DNA from: an uncultured Clostridia bacterium
Lineage (GTDB): Bacteria; Bacillota; Clostridia; TANB77; CAG-508
Assembly (NCBI GenBank): GCA_934168305.1
Contig: CAKPNF010000008.1
Span: 4,970-68,969 of the forward strand
Reading direction: 5' to 3'
DNA length: 64,000 nucleotides
Position 1 is the stretch's first letter; the number at the start of each line of letters is the position of its first letter. A program made the translations under genes and the position numbers. A model generated the notes under the pieces. That model saw only the letters and a program-made list of their open reading frames with translations. It was not told the DNA's origin and did not search any database. Below are positions 53,460 through 61,340 of this stretch, in pieces.

Positions 53460-53490
53460 ATAAACAATAATACATTTATCTATTCTCCTC

Positions 53491-53802
53491 CTAATAATTA
53501 ACTCTAATTATGTAACTGTTAAATTCTGGTTGATAATCTATACTTAGTCTTAAATCTTGCATTTTATCTATTCCATATCTTTCTATTTGCATTCCACCTC
53601 TTAAATTTCCTATATGATTAGTTATTACAAACTTAACTATGTTTTCTAATTGTTCTAATATAGCTTTTTGTCCTTCTAATTCTATATTCAACCTATCATT
53701 CTTATTTCTTAATCTACTATTAGATAATTGACAAGTTTGTAATTCTTCCTGTAAATTTTTTATTTTCTTATTTAACTTTTTTACTTTTCCTTTAACACTC
53801 AT
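53491..53802 (-). CDS. Hypothetical coiled-coil protein
   Basis: The 103-residue protein starts MSVKGKVKKLNKKIKNLQEE with a coiled coil to about residue 60, then a strand-rich end (YGIDKMQDLRLSIDYQPEF). One base separates it from the YopX-like gene. No known family. Confidence 0.6.
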   Translation of the reverse strand: MSVKGKVKKLNKKIKNLQEELQTCQLSNSRLRNKNDRLNIELEGQKAILEQLENIVKFVITNHIGNLRGGMQIERYGIDKMQDLRLSIDYQPEFNSYIIRVNY

Positions 53803-53803
53803 C

Positions 53804-54211
53804 TTATTCTCCTCCCAATAACTCTGGATTATCGTATATATTTTTAATAATCTCTATTTTTGAAAAATTAAAATAATCTATTGGCTCTCTGCTGATAAAT
53901 TCTATTTTATTTCCATAGCATTCTTGTCCGCCCTCTCCAAGCCATTCTTCAATTCCATAAGTATCTACTAAAAATCCTGCTTCTTTTTCATCCCACACGA
54001 TTATGTAATATCCGTCTTCATCTTCCCAAGCATCTCCCTCATATATTTCTTTTCCGTTTTTATCGTGTAGTCCTGTGTATTGCATTAATATTAGCCCAGT
54101 GCTTTCGGGCGCAATAAAAGTATTTTTCATATTAGTATCTAGAAAATCATTCCAATTTAACATTTTCTCAGACACTTCATCCCATGCTCTAAATTTTATC
54201 TCTCTATTCAT
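53804..54211 (-). CDS. YopX-family protein
   Basis: The 135-residue protein begins MNREIKFRAWDEVSEKMLNW and has LILMQYTGLHDKNGKEIYEG, the YopX signature, then a strand-rich end. YopX proteins are common in early regions of Firmicutes phages; function unknown. Confidence 0.9.
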   Translation of the reverse strand: MNREIKFRAWDEVSEKMLNWNDFLDTNMKNTFIAPESTGLILMQYTGLHDKNGKEIYEGDAWEDEDGYYIIVWDEKEAGFLVDTYGIEEWLGEGGQECYGNKIEFISREPIDYFNFSKIEIIKNIYDNPELLGGE

Positions 54212-54533
54212 CTTCTCCTCCTACTTTATAGCAATTAGCCATATAACTTTCTTTTGTTAGTATTGTTTTTATTTGATAATCTACAAATGTCTTACAATTT
54301 CCGTAATATAAATAGCAATAATTTGAACCTTTATCTATTTTGTGTATTAATTTTCCATTTACGTAATCGCCTACTTCTACAACTTCTGATATTATTTTGT
54401 TGTGTTTTACTATGTTCTCTATTAAATGAAGTCCCTTTTCACATTCTACATATATGCTCATATAAAAATTAGAATTTATAACTTTATCAATAATTCCATT
54501 TTTTGTTCTCACATAATCATTTACTTCTAACAT
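54204..54533 (-). CDS. Hypothetical beta-rich protein
   Basis: The 109-residue protein starts MLEVNDYVRTKNGIIDKVIN and repeats the V-x-D-Y-V motif later (EVVEVGDYVNGKLIHKI), suggesting two small SH3-like beta barrels. Such proteins are frequent next to YopX genes in phages. Overlaps YopX by eight bases. Confidence 0.65.
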   Translation of the reverse strand: MLEVNDYVRTKNGIIDKVINSNFYMSIYVECEKGLHLIENIVKHNKIISEVVEVGDYVNGKLIHKIDKGSNYCYLYYGNCKTFVDYQIKTILTKESYMANCYKVGGEDE

Positions 54534-54551
54534 CTCTTATTTTCCTTTCAT

Positions 54552-55019
54552 TTATACTAATTTCTCTGCCCAAATCAAATCATATATTTTGTGTTTTACT
54601 TTGTCATTGCAATAATCACTAACAGTTTGTCTGCTTATAAATAACTTTTTTTCAGCTTCTCTTGTTCCTTTGAAAATCTGTTTTATTTCTCCATTTTTCA
54701 TTAATAATATTGTTTTTTGTTTTGCTAATGCTCCAGTTATTTTTCCAGCTTCTTTTTTCTTCATTATTTTTAAATTTTCTAGTCTATTGTCTAAAATAAT
54801 TCCATTTACATGTACAACTACTTCATCTTTTTTTAATTTTCTATAAAAACTTTCAACAACTAATCTTGCAACATTTCTTTGTTTGCCATTAATTTTTATT
54901 ATCTGTATACTTCCTTTTCTATATGTTCTTAATATTTTTTGATTTTTGTTCTTGTATACTTTCTTTATTCTTCCATTTACATCTATGTAATAATTAGTGT
55001 CTTCTATTTGCCTCCACAT
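54552..55019 (-). CDS. HNH homing-type endonuclease
   Basis: The start is the ATG after AAGGAGGAAAAC. The 155-residue protein has a NUMOD4-like start (MWRQIEDTNYYIDVNGRIKK), ARLVVESFY and VVHVNGIILDNRLENLKIM (HNH core: H, N, N), and a C-terminal helix-turn-helix NUMOD part (EAEKKLFISRQTVSDYCNDK). It is a free-standing homing-type nuclease, probably selfish DNA in the early region. Confidence 0.85.
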   Translation of the reverse strand: MWRQIEDTNYYIDVNGRIKKVYKNKNQKILRTYRKGSIQIIKINGKQRNVARLVVESFYRKLKKDEVVVHVNGIILDNRLENLKIMKKKEAGKITGALAKQKTILLMKNGEIKQIFKGTREAEKKLFISRQTVSDYCNDKVKHKIYDLIWAEKLV

Positions 55020-55030
55020 GTTTTCCTCCT

Positions 55031-55360
55031 TCATTTAATTATTCTTAATTCCAAATCTGGATAAACTTTTTCAAATATTTTATGTTTTAATTTGAATACA
55101 TCTGTCTGCATTCCTTTTACATCTTCAACTATTGTTTTGCCATTTTCTATATACTTAAAATCTGCTATGTATTCTATCTTTCTGAATGTTCTTCCATTTT
55201 TCTTAAAACTATCTTGTAGCAAAAATCTTGGTTGTAATTCTAAATCTGTTATCGTTCCTGTTCTTTCTAATAGTTTTAATTCTTTATATCTTTGGCTTTC
55301 TCTTATACTGTCAAATACATACATATCAACTTGTACTTTTTTATTTCTGTATTTGTTCAC
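55031..55360 (-). CDS. DUF1064 endonuclease-like protein
   Basis: The 109-residue protein starts at GTG. It contains FDSIRESQRYKELKLLERTG, DLELQPRFLL, KIEYIADFKYIENGKTIVED, the DUF1064 pattern: an E near the start, D-F-x-Y and V-E-D-V-K-G as in VSR-like nucleases. Probably a Holliday-junction resolvase substitute for phage recombination. Confidence 0.82.
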   Translation of the reverse strand: MNKYRNKKVQVDMYVFDSIRESQRYKELKLLERTGTITDLELQPRFLLQDSFKKNGRTFRKIEYIADFKYIENGKTIVEDVKGMQTDVFKLKHKIFEKVYPDLELRIIK

Positions 55361-55489
55361 TTTTCTTTAGCTCCTTTTCTATGTAATTTTCACATCTCCA
55401 AACTCCGTTTAAAGTTTTCTAATTCAAGTCTGTTACAGCCTATACATTTTACACATTTACCGTTCTAACGGTGGATAATTATATTTCAT
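55341..55489 (-). CDS. 48-residue zinc protein that needs two +1 shifts at CGG
   Basis: Codon 10 is CGG followed by T (55460-55462), and, after one shift, codon 28 is CGG followed by A (55405-55407). Straight reading stops at once after the first and four codons after the second. With both C residues ignored the protein reads MKYNYPPLEGKCVKCIGCNR, then LENFKGVWRCENYIEKELK, with C-x2-C-x2-C...C and a CENY motif typical of small phage zinc proteins. The stop overlaps the DUF1064 start by 20 bases. It overlaps no other good frame. Confidence 0.75.
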
Positions 55490-55492
55490 AAG

Positions 55493-55873
55493 CTAGTCCT
55501 CTGGCATTTCATAAACTTTTGGAATATTAAATATATTAGGTTGTATATCTATTTGACCTTGTAAGATTGCTGGTCCACCTTCTAATTTCAAATAGCTTGA
55601 AAATTTTTGTGCAATTTCTTGTAATACTTCTTTTGCTCTTTCTTCTGTTTTGTATTCTCCTAATACACTCCAATTATCTTTTTCAAAATATGCATATATT
55701 CCGTATCCACTTAACTTCGTATCATCTATTCCTACATTTGCTATTAAAGCTGATACAAATATATCTCCTAACTTATTTTCCAAGGATTCCTTTTGTGCTT
55801 CATAATCAACTATTTTTATTTCTGATACCCTAGAAAAATTTACAATATCTTTATTTTGTTTTACTATTATCAT
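55493..55873 (-). CDS. Hypothetical protein
   Basis: The 126-residue protein (MIIVKQNKDIVNFSRVSEIK...) has EYKTEERAKEVLQEIAQKFS and ends with VYEMPED. This strand-helix arrangement is found in many small phage proteins of Firmicutes (role unknown). TAGGAGGTAGTT precedes the ATG. Confidence 0.65.
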   Translation of the reverse strand: MIIVKQNKDIVNFSRVSEIKIVDYEAQKESLENKLGDIFVSALIANVGIDDTKLSGYGIYAYFEKDNWSVLGEYKTEERAKEVLQEIAQKFSSYLKLEGGPAILQGQIDIQPNIFNIPKVYEMPED

Positions 55874-55882
55874 AACTACCTC

Positions 55883-56215
55883 CTAAATTCTTGGAATATG
55901 GTTCATATTTTGTTCAACCATTTTCTCAATTTCTGTTGTTTCTCTATATACTGCAACTTCTTTGTTTGTAATACTACATTTCTTTGTTTTGTCAGTTGTT
56001 ACAAATCCTAAACTTTCTAATTCTGTAATTCTTGGTCTAGCATTATTAACATCTGCTGTATTTGTATAATGTCTTTTATATAATTCTTGTGCTATTTCTC
56101 TTGTTGTCATTTCTTTATTTTTTAGTATTTCTAATATTTGTTTATGTCTTATGCTTAAATGTTCTAACATATCTTGATAACTTTTGTGTCTTGTTTTAAA
56201 TGTTATTGTATTCAT
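55883..56215 (-). CDS. Winged helix-turn-helix protein
   Basis: The start is the ATG after AAAAGGAAGTGATAAACAA. The 110-residue protein has HLSIRHKQILEILKNKEMTT, REIAQEL, ARPRITELESLGFVTT, a winged-helix domain. It probably regulates early genes or assists replication; no ligand domain. Confidence 0.78.
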   Translation of the reverse strand: MNTITFKTRHKSYQDMLEHLSIRHKQILEILKNKEMTTREIAQELYKRHYTNTADVNNARPRITELESLGFVTTDKTKKCSITNKEVAVYRETTEIEKMVEQNMNHIPRI

Positions 56216-56232
56216 TTGTTTATCACTTCCTT

Positions 56233-56511
56233 TTAATCTACAAATTCTCCCCACTCTAGATTTTTGTATAAATGCCTGCGTGGGTCTTCTGAATAATATC
56301 TATATGTATTTTCACTTATTTTTGCTTTTATATCTGCTATTTTCGGTGTAAATTTATTTGTTTTAATTATTTGGTCTATTGCTTTTTCAAATTCTTCTTC
56401 AGGTATATTTTGAAATTCTTGAAACCACATAATCGTTTCATCTTTATCAAATTTTTTATTATAAGCTACTTCTATTTTTTTAATCTGCTTTGAAAAATCA
56501 CTTACATTCAT
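56233..56511 (-). CDS. Helicase-loader/G39P-like replication protein
   Basis: The 92-residue protein has FQEFQNIPEEEFEKAIDQII and KTNKFTPKIADIKAKI, the pattern of phage helicase loader/inhibitor proteins (G39P-like). It is placed directly after the DnaD-type organiser. It should bring the host DnaB-type helicase to the phage origin. Confidence 0.75.
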   Translation of the reverse strand: MNVSDFSKQIKKIEVAYNKKFDKDETIMWFQEFQNIPEEEFEKAIDQIIKTNKFTPKIADIKAKISENTYRYYSEDPRRHLYKNLEWGEFVD

Positions 56512-57197
56512 TTAGCCACTCCTCCAGTTCTTTTTCTCTTTCGTTTGTTCCTAGTTCTGATTTTCTTCTAAACTGTTCATCTTCTTGTTCTGCCTGAAGT
56601 ACTGTTTTTATTCCCTCTTTAGACCAATTGTTTAAAATACCTTTTATATATTGTATTGTTCTCTTATTAGCCTCTACAGACTTCTTCATTGCTAAAATTA
56701 TTAAATCTGCCGACATTTCTTTAGCATAATCAGATAATATTTCAATACCATAAGATGTTATCATTCCAATGTTTTCGTTGTAAAAATCTATAATTTTTTG
56801 TAAACCGTCAACACAACTGTCGCTTACATCTTCATTATCATTACCATTTACATTTACATTACCATTTACATTAACATTTTCATTTTCATTTACATTAGGT
56901 TTTGTTTTGCTTTTTGTGTTTTGAAAACCTATGGTTTTTTCTTTTTCAAAACCACTGGTTTCTTTTTTTGGTCTACCACCGCTTTTTTCCGTTTTCATAT
57001 CTTTTTGTATTTGCTAAAATCTGTGGTTTTATTAATATAAATATTGTCTTTGCTACTCCTGTTAGTTTTGTTTCATTTCCATTTAATGCTAAATCACATA
57101 TTGCATCATATACTTTTAATCTATCTTTTTCTTTTAAGTCTTGTAATGCGTCATAAAAGCTTTTATAGAATACAAAACTTTCTTTTTCTCCTGCCAT
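56498..57197 (-). CDS. DnaD-type phage replication organiser (DUF6291 + DnaD), +1 shift at CGG
   Basis: Codon 73 is CGG followed by T (56979-56981). Reading arginine gives RW and a stop; ignoring the C gives YENGKKGGRPKKETSG, the conserved end of the DUF6291 domain. The 232-residue protein then has an Asn/Val/Glu-rich linker and a C-terminal DnaD domain (IDFYNENIGMITSYGIEILS, TIQYIKGILNNWSKEGI). It opens the phage origin and recruits the helicase loader encoded next. The second frame has no real start of its own. Confidence 0.9.
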
Positions 57198-57221
57198 TGT
57201 TTTCTCCTTTCGTACAATATA

Positions 57222-57251
57222 AGGGATAAAACTTTATTTTGTCTTATCCCT
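57222..57251 (-). terminator. Weak hairpin before the replication organiser
   Basis: Eight-bp stem AGGGATAA / TTATCCCT with a 14-base loop, but no clear U-tract. It may attenuate or stabilise the early transcript. Confidence 0.4.
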
Positions 57252-57256
57252 GTTGT

Positions 57257-57541
57257 CTAATCTAAATAACTTTTTCCTATTAATCTTATAAATTCTTCTC
57301 TTGTATGATTTTTTTCATATTCTTTTTGACATTCCTGTTTTAATCTCAAATCTAACTCATGTCCATATTTACCATGTACTCCGTATGTTCCTCTATGTTC
57401 TAAATATGTTAGCCATACTTTGAATCCGTTTTGCTCTGATATTTTTCTTTTTCCTGTACCAAAATATATATGATGTTCTTCTAGTCCATAAGTTTGCCCA
57501 CTGATATAGCTTTCTTTTTTGTTTTGTAAAATTGATTTCAT
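57257..57541 (-). CDS. HNH-like phage nuclease of recombination region
   Basis: The 94-residue protein has YGLEEHHIYFGTGKRKISEQ and YLEHRGTYGVHGKYGHELDL, the HH...H...HG.H.(D) pattern of a nuclease family always near NinB-like genes. It probably helps phage recombination. Overlaps the NinB-like gene by four bases. Confidence 0.78.
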   Translation of the reverse strand: MKSILQNKKESYISGQTYGLEEHHIYFGTGKRKISEQNGFKVWLTYLEHRGTYGVHGKYGHELDLRLKQECQKEYEKNHTREEFIRLIGKSYLD

Positions 57542-58014
57542 TTTTTATCCCATTCTTTCAATAAACTATTTATTTCTGTATCTGATTTTGTTTCTATATT
57601 CAAACTTTTTGCTAATTCAACTAATAAATTTATTAGTAAACTCATTTCTTTACTGTTATAAGTTGAGCTTCCATAATAACAATGTACTTTGACACATTTA
57701 TCTTTTCTGCTTACTTCTTGTACTAAAAATCCTAGTCCTTGCTTTTGCCATATTCTTTTGAAATTTTCAAATGCTTTTTCTTCGATTATCATTGGCTCAA
57801 ATGAACCAATTTGTAATATTGCATCTTGATATATCTTTTCTTTTGTTATAATTGTCCCATCCTTACTTAATTCTTTTGCTATTTTGTCGCATAGTACCCA
57901 GCAATAAGCATTACTGTCTAAACTCCTTTTTTGTCTATATTCTTTTATTTCAAACTGTTTATCTTTTGCTTGTTCTAGTAAATAAGTTATTATTTTATTA
58001 CTTGTTCCTACCAT
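57538..58014 (-). CDS. NinB-like recombination protein
   Basis: The 158-residue protein contains KRSLDSNAYCWVLCDKIAKE and CYYGSSTYNSKEMSLLINLL, ending IETKSDTEINSLLKEWDKK, the pattern of NinB/Orf-like recombination mediators in Gram-positive phages. Works with RecT and the HNH-like protein. Confidence 0.8.
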   Translation of the reverse strand: MVGTSNKIITYLLEQAKDKQFEIKEYRQKRSLDSNAYCWVLCDKIAKELSKDGTIITKEKIYQDAILQIGSFEPMIIEEKAFENFKRIWQKQGLGFLVQEVSRKDKCVKVHCYYGSSTYNSKEMSLLINLLVELAKSLNIETKSDTEINSLLKEWDKK

Positions 58015-58022
58015 ATTGCCTC

Positions 58023-58178
58023 CTAAAGTAAAAAGTTCTTACTGTTTTCATAACATTTTTCTGATTCTTCTATTTTTTTCATTCTTTCTAATAATTTGTT
58101 AATACTTATTTCAATAGATAGTTCTTCTTGTTGTTCTATATCTTGTTTTAGATGTTCCCACATTCTTTTATAATCCAT
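58023..58178 (-). CDS. Small hypothetical helical protein
   Basis: A 51-residue frame with an AGAGGGGTTAATT site: MDYKRMWEHLKQDIEQQEEL..., a helical/coiled-coil protein with one cysteine. Lies between NinB-like and MBL genes in a tight operon, so likely real. Confidence 0.65.
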   Translation of the reverse strand: MDYKRMWEHLKQDIEQQEELSIEISINKLLERMKKIEESEKCYENSKNFLL

Positions 58179-58180
58179 AA

Positions 58181-58819
58181 TTAACCCCTCTCTATATGTT
58201 GGTGCATTAAAACATACTCTGAATTTTCTCCCATATTATTCAATAAAAATTCACTTGCTTGTTGTTTACTTAAATGGCTGTCTTTTGCTCTAAATTCATA
58301 TACATATTTGCAGTCTTGTTGTTTTTCTTTTATTCTTTCTTCTATCTCATCTTCATCGTAATTACCTTCAACAAGATACAAATTATAATTTTTAGCACTT
58401 ATTCCTTCAACTGTTTTTGTATCTGTCATATAAATTACTTTATAATCGTTAAATAGTACTCTATAACCACATTGTGGTACATCATGATATAATTTAATTG
58501 GTACTATTTTAAATAGCCTATAATCGTATTTCGTGCCAATTTGAAGTACATCTATATTTTTTCTTTCAACTCCACATTCTAAAAGTGGTTTTAATAACCA
58601 TTCACAACAAGCAAATCTTAAAGTTGGCCTTTCTTGTACTAATTTCTTAATTGTTTCTTTTTTAAAGTGATCTGAATGTATATGTGTGAGAAGTACTATT
58701 TTGAACTGTTTATAATACTTCTCTAATTTTTTAAATGTAACTCCACAATCTATTAAAATTATGTCTTTTATTATTGTTGCATTTCCTGTACTACAACTTG
58801 ATATAATTTTATAGTTCAT
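58181..58819 (-). CDS. MBL-fold metallohydrolase
   Basis: The 212-residue protein has SSCSTGNATIIKDIILIDCG and LLTHIHSDHFKKE (HxHxDH near residue 46), later YMTDTK and MHQHIERG metal ligands. Phage MBL proteins of this kind sit beside RecT/DUF1351 and may act as nucleases or phosphodiesterases on DNA ends. The start overlaps the recT end by eleven bases. Confidence 0.9.
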   Translation of the reverse strand: MNYKIISSCSTGNATIIKDIILIDCGVTFKKLEKYYKQFKIVLLTHIHSDHFKKETIKKLVQERPTLRFACCEWLLKPLLECGVERKNIDVLQIGTKYDYRLFKIVPIKLYHDVPQCGYRVLFNDYKVIYMTDTKTVEGISAKNYNLYLVEGNYDEDEIEERIKEKQQDCKYVYEFRAKDSHLSKQQASEFLLNNMGENSEYVLMHQHIERG

Positions 58820-59492
58820 TCATTGATACCTCTTTTGTATTCTCTGTTTGCTCTTCTATTTCTGATTGGACTTCGATAGGTTCTTGTTGTGGAATTTCTT
58901 GTTGCATTTCTTCTGCTTCATACATTCCAGCTAAATCTTCAACAAATGTTTCTCTTAATGCTCTTACTTTTGCAACTTTCTCAACCATTGTTGCTCCTTT
59001 ACTTCCCCAGTTTGAATTTAATTGTCCTTGTCCTGTTTTTTGTGCTACTTCATTAAAACTTACACTTGAATATGTAGGATGTGTCCAGTCTTTTCTAAAT
59101 ACCCTAGCCCAACCACCTACAAGTTGTTCATTTCCTAATCTAAATGTGCCTTGTCTTTCTTCTACACTTCCATCTTCTTTTTGGACTATGATTCCACTTT
59201 CCATTCCGTCATAATTTGGATTGAGTACTGCTCTTTTTAATATTGCGTCTTTTCCTACAACTAATTGTGCTGGTACTCCTGCTTTATATTTAATTAAATA
59301 TGCTTCCCTTAAAAATGGATTTAATTTTCTAACTTTACAAAGTTCTGTAAATAATTTAAATTCTTGATTTGTTATTTTTGCATCTGTTCCTACTATATAC
59401 TCTTGCACTATACTTGGTGTTAATTTTATTTCATTTCCGTCAATATCAAATTTGACTATTAATTCATTATTTTTTTGTACTTCATTACTCAT
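58809..59492 (-). CDS. bet: RecT/Bet single-strand annealing recombinase
   Basis: The start is the ATG after GGAGGTTACGATT. The 227-residue protein has VGTDAKITNQEFKLFTELCK, AYLIKYKAGVPAQLVVGKDA, NYDGMESGIIV, GGWARVFRKDW and KVAKVRALRETFV, all Bet/RecT landmarks. Anneals single strands in phage recombination; ends with a Gln/Glu-rich tail. Overlaps DUF1351 by eight bases. Confidence 0.93.
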   Translation of the reverse strand: MSNEVQKNNELIVKFDIDGNEIKLTPSIVQEYIVGTDAKITNQEFKLFTELCKVRKLNPFLREAYLIKYKAGVPAQLVVGKDAILKRAVLNPNYDGMESGIIVQKEDGSVEERQGTFRLGNEQLVGGWARVFRKDWTHPTYSSVSFNEVAQKTGQGQLNSNWGSKGATMVEKVAKVRALRETFVEDLAGMYEAEEMQQEIPQQEPIEVQSEIEEQTENTKEVSMNEL

Positions 59493-60351
59493 AATCGTAA
59501 CCTCCACTTTCTAAAAATTGTTTTAATTCTCTTAATTTTGTTCTTGTTCCTCTTACTGTAAATTTTAAAGTTAAAATTTCTTCTGTTTTTTCTTCAACTG
59601 GTGCTTGTAAAATTTCTTGGTATGTTACATTAAAGTTATCTAATGCTTTCTTTGTTTCTTCTGTTTGCATTTTAATATTTTCATCTGCTATTTTCTGAGC
59701 ATCTTCTAATTGCTTTTGTTTTATTTCTTCCTGTCTTTTCTTTTCTTCTTCAATAGCCTTAAATCTTTTTGTTACACTTGTTATTGCTTGTGATACATTT
59801 AATGTTTGTTTATATTCAACTAATATTTCTGTTTTATGCTCTTGTGTTTCAATTAGTTTTAAATCATCCACTATTTTGTCAATAAATTGTTTTGCTTGTT
59901 CTTTTAAACTTTTCATACTTGCTGATAATGTTACATTTATTCTTGCTTGTCCATATGTAATAAAACCAATATTATTAGCTGTTTTATATTCTTCAAAATA
60001 CTCTTTTATTTCTTTTTCTTTTTTTGCTTTCAATTCATTTTCAACATTATCTATTTTCCCTTTTAGAATTATGTCAGCATTTCTAAATTTATCAGATATG
60101 CATTCTTTATAAACATTTTCAAAATCGTTATAAGGTTTTAATACTTGTTCTTTTACTAATTTTCTTTTTGTTTCAAATTCTTTATAATCTTTATTCAATT
60201 CTGTTCTTATTTCTTTTATTGTTTTTACTGACTCTTCTGTACATACTAAACTTGTTGCATTTTTCACTCTTTCATCTATAACTGTACTTACACTTCTTAA
60301 TTGTTCCTCTATTACAGGCAACTGTTTTACTTCTATTAAGTCTTTAATCAT
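59485..60351 (-). CDS. DUF1351 protein (recombination partner)
   Basis: The 288-residue protein has a helical start (VIEEQLRSVSTVIDERVKNA, ELNKDYKEFETKRKLVKEQV), a long coiled coil (about 170-235) and a small strand-rich end (LTLKFTVRGTRTKLRELKQF). DUF1351 proteins always precede RecT/Bet in clostridial phages, possibly as an exonuclease partner or chaperone. Confidence 0.88.
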   Translation of the reverse strand: MIKDLIEVKQLPVIEEQLRSVSTVIDERVKNATSLVCTEESVKTIKEIRTELNKDYKEFETKRKLVKEQVLKPYNDFENVYKECISDKFRNADIILKGKIDNVENELKAKKEKEIKEYFEEYKTANNIGFITYGQARINVTLSASMKSLKEQAKQFIDKIVDDLKLIETQEHKTEILVEYKQTLNVSQAITSVTKRFKAIEEEKKRQEEIKQKQLEDAQKIADENIKMQTEETKKALDNFNVTYQEILQAPVEEKTEEILTLKFTVRGTRTKLRELKQFLESGGYDYE

Positions 60352-60480
60352 CTAATTTTCTCCCTTCAATTTTTTAATTTTTTCTTTTAATTCATTTGCA
60401 TATTTGTAATCTTCACTGTCCCATTTGTCTTGCATTTTCAATAAAAAATATCTGTGTTCTAATTGTTCTAACGTTTCCAT
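60352..60480 (-). CDS. Small coiled-coil protein before DUF1351
   Basis: A 42-residue frame with a GAGGGAGACTGAAA site; METLEQLEHRYFLLKMQDKW then a lysine-rich helix (NELKEKIKKLKGEN). Its stop is next to the DUF1351 ATG, typical of coupled phage genes. Confidence 0.65.
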   Translation of the reverse strand: METLEQLEHRYFLLKMQDKWDSEDYKYANELKEKIKKLKGEN

Positions 60481-60561
60481 TTTCAGTCTCCCTCTTGCAT
60501 CTCTACTAAAATTGTGTTAATATAATAGTAGAGTAGCTTATATATGTTATTTTTACTCGAA

Positions 60562-60897
60562 CTAATTTTGTGATTGGTAGTCTGAAATTAGTTCTTTTAT
60601 TTTTTCTACTTTGTCATGTGCAAAATGTTCTGATTCTACTATGTATGTTACTTTGTTTTTAAATTCTTCTAATTCGATAATTGTTGTTCTATACTCTGAT
60701 GCATTATCTAAAAGTATTTCGGCTTGTTCTTCATATTCATTTTTTGTTTCTTTTAATTGTTTCTCAAAGTTATTCGCTCTTTTAAAATGTGTTGTTGCTC
60801 TTTCTTCTGCACTGTCTCTTTCTTTTGTTATCCTTCTTATGTAAAAGATTTCTGTTATGACATCTAAAGCTAAAATTATTAAAATTAATTCTTTCAT
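60562..60897 (-). CDS. Membrane-anchored coiled-coil protein
   Basis: The 111-residue protein starts MKELILIILALDVITEIFYI (membrane helix) and then has a long coiled coil ending HDKVEKIKELISDY. AAAGGAGTTGAAAGAGA ribosome site. First gene of the leftward early cluster beyond the rightward gene at 60969. Function unknown. Confidence 0.65.
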   Translation of the reverse strand: MKELILIILALDVITEIFYIRRITKERDSAEERATTHFKRANNFEKQLKETKNEYEEQAEILLDNASEYRTTIIELEEFKNKVTYIVESEHFAHDKVEKIKELISDYQSQN

Positions 60898-60915
60898 TCT
60901 CTTTCAACTCCTTTC

Positions 60916-60944
60916 TTGTAAAATTTTGTAAATTATTGTATAAT
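60916..60944 (+). promoter_or_regulatory. Strong promoter of the rightward membrane gene
   Basis: TTGTAA and TATAAT with a 17-base spacer, followed by a small CCTC-GAAAGT-GAGG hairpin in the leader. It drives a gene opposite to the surrounding lytic operon. Confidence 0.75.
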
Positions 60945-60968
60945 ACCCTCGAAAGTGAGGTTATTATT

Positions 60969-61340
60969 ATGGAATGGTATTCTTATGTTGTAGCAGTAAT
61001 ATTATTAATTTCTTCTGTTGTTTCTCCTTGGCTTGTTAATAAAGAAAATAACAAACATCAATTAAATTTAAAGAAATTAGATTTATATGAAGCATCTAAA
61101 AGAAAAGCCTTAGCCGATTTTATTGACTCTGCCGAAGATTATTTACTTAATCTTCATTATGTGGAACAGAATGTCAAATATTATGCTTCTATGAATAAAC
61201 TATTTTTATATTTTTCCAATCTTGATTTAACTCTGTTTATACCTTTTGATAAAGCTTGCAAAGAAGAAAACATTTCAGTTGCTACTGTTGAGTTGTCCAA
61301 AATATCTCAAGCTCTGTCAAAACAAATATCGAAAGAATAA
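60969..61340 (+). CDS. Membrane-anchored accessory protein transcribed against the lytic operon
   Basis: The ATG after GTGAGGTTATTATT gives a 123-residue protein: an N-terminal membrane helix (WYSYVVAVILLISSVVSPWL), a basic hinge (NKENNKHQLNLKKLDLYEAS), and a helical domain. It has its own promoter and opposite direction, so it is likely expressed in the lysogen. A role in superinfection exclusion or defence is plausible but not shown by any motif. Confidence 0.75.
   Translation: MEWYSYVVAVILLISSVVSPWLVNKENNKHQLNLKKLDLYEASKRKALADFIDSAEDYLLNLHYVEQNVKYYASMNKLFLYFSNLDLTLFIPFDKACKEENISVATVELSKISQALSKQISKE

Noticed and set aside
11036..56981. CGG reassigned to another amino acid (for example Trp or Gln) instead of a frameshift signal
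   Set aside because: Any three-base reading of CGG leaves all nine frames broken a few codons later; only loss of one base restores the conserved proteins.
11036..56981. Random frameshift errors or pseudogene decay
   Set aside because: Independent indels would fall in homopolymers and varied contexts; here all events are a C before GGN. A systematic base-calling artefact is still possible and is kept as the main alternative.
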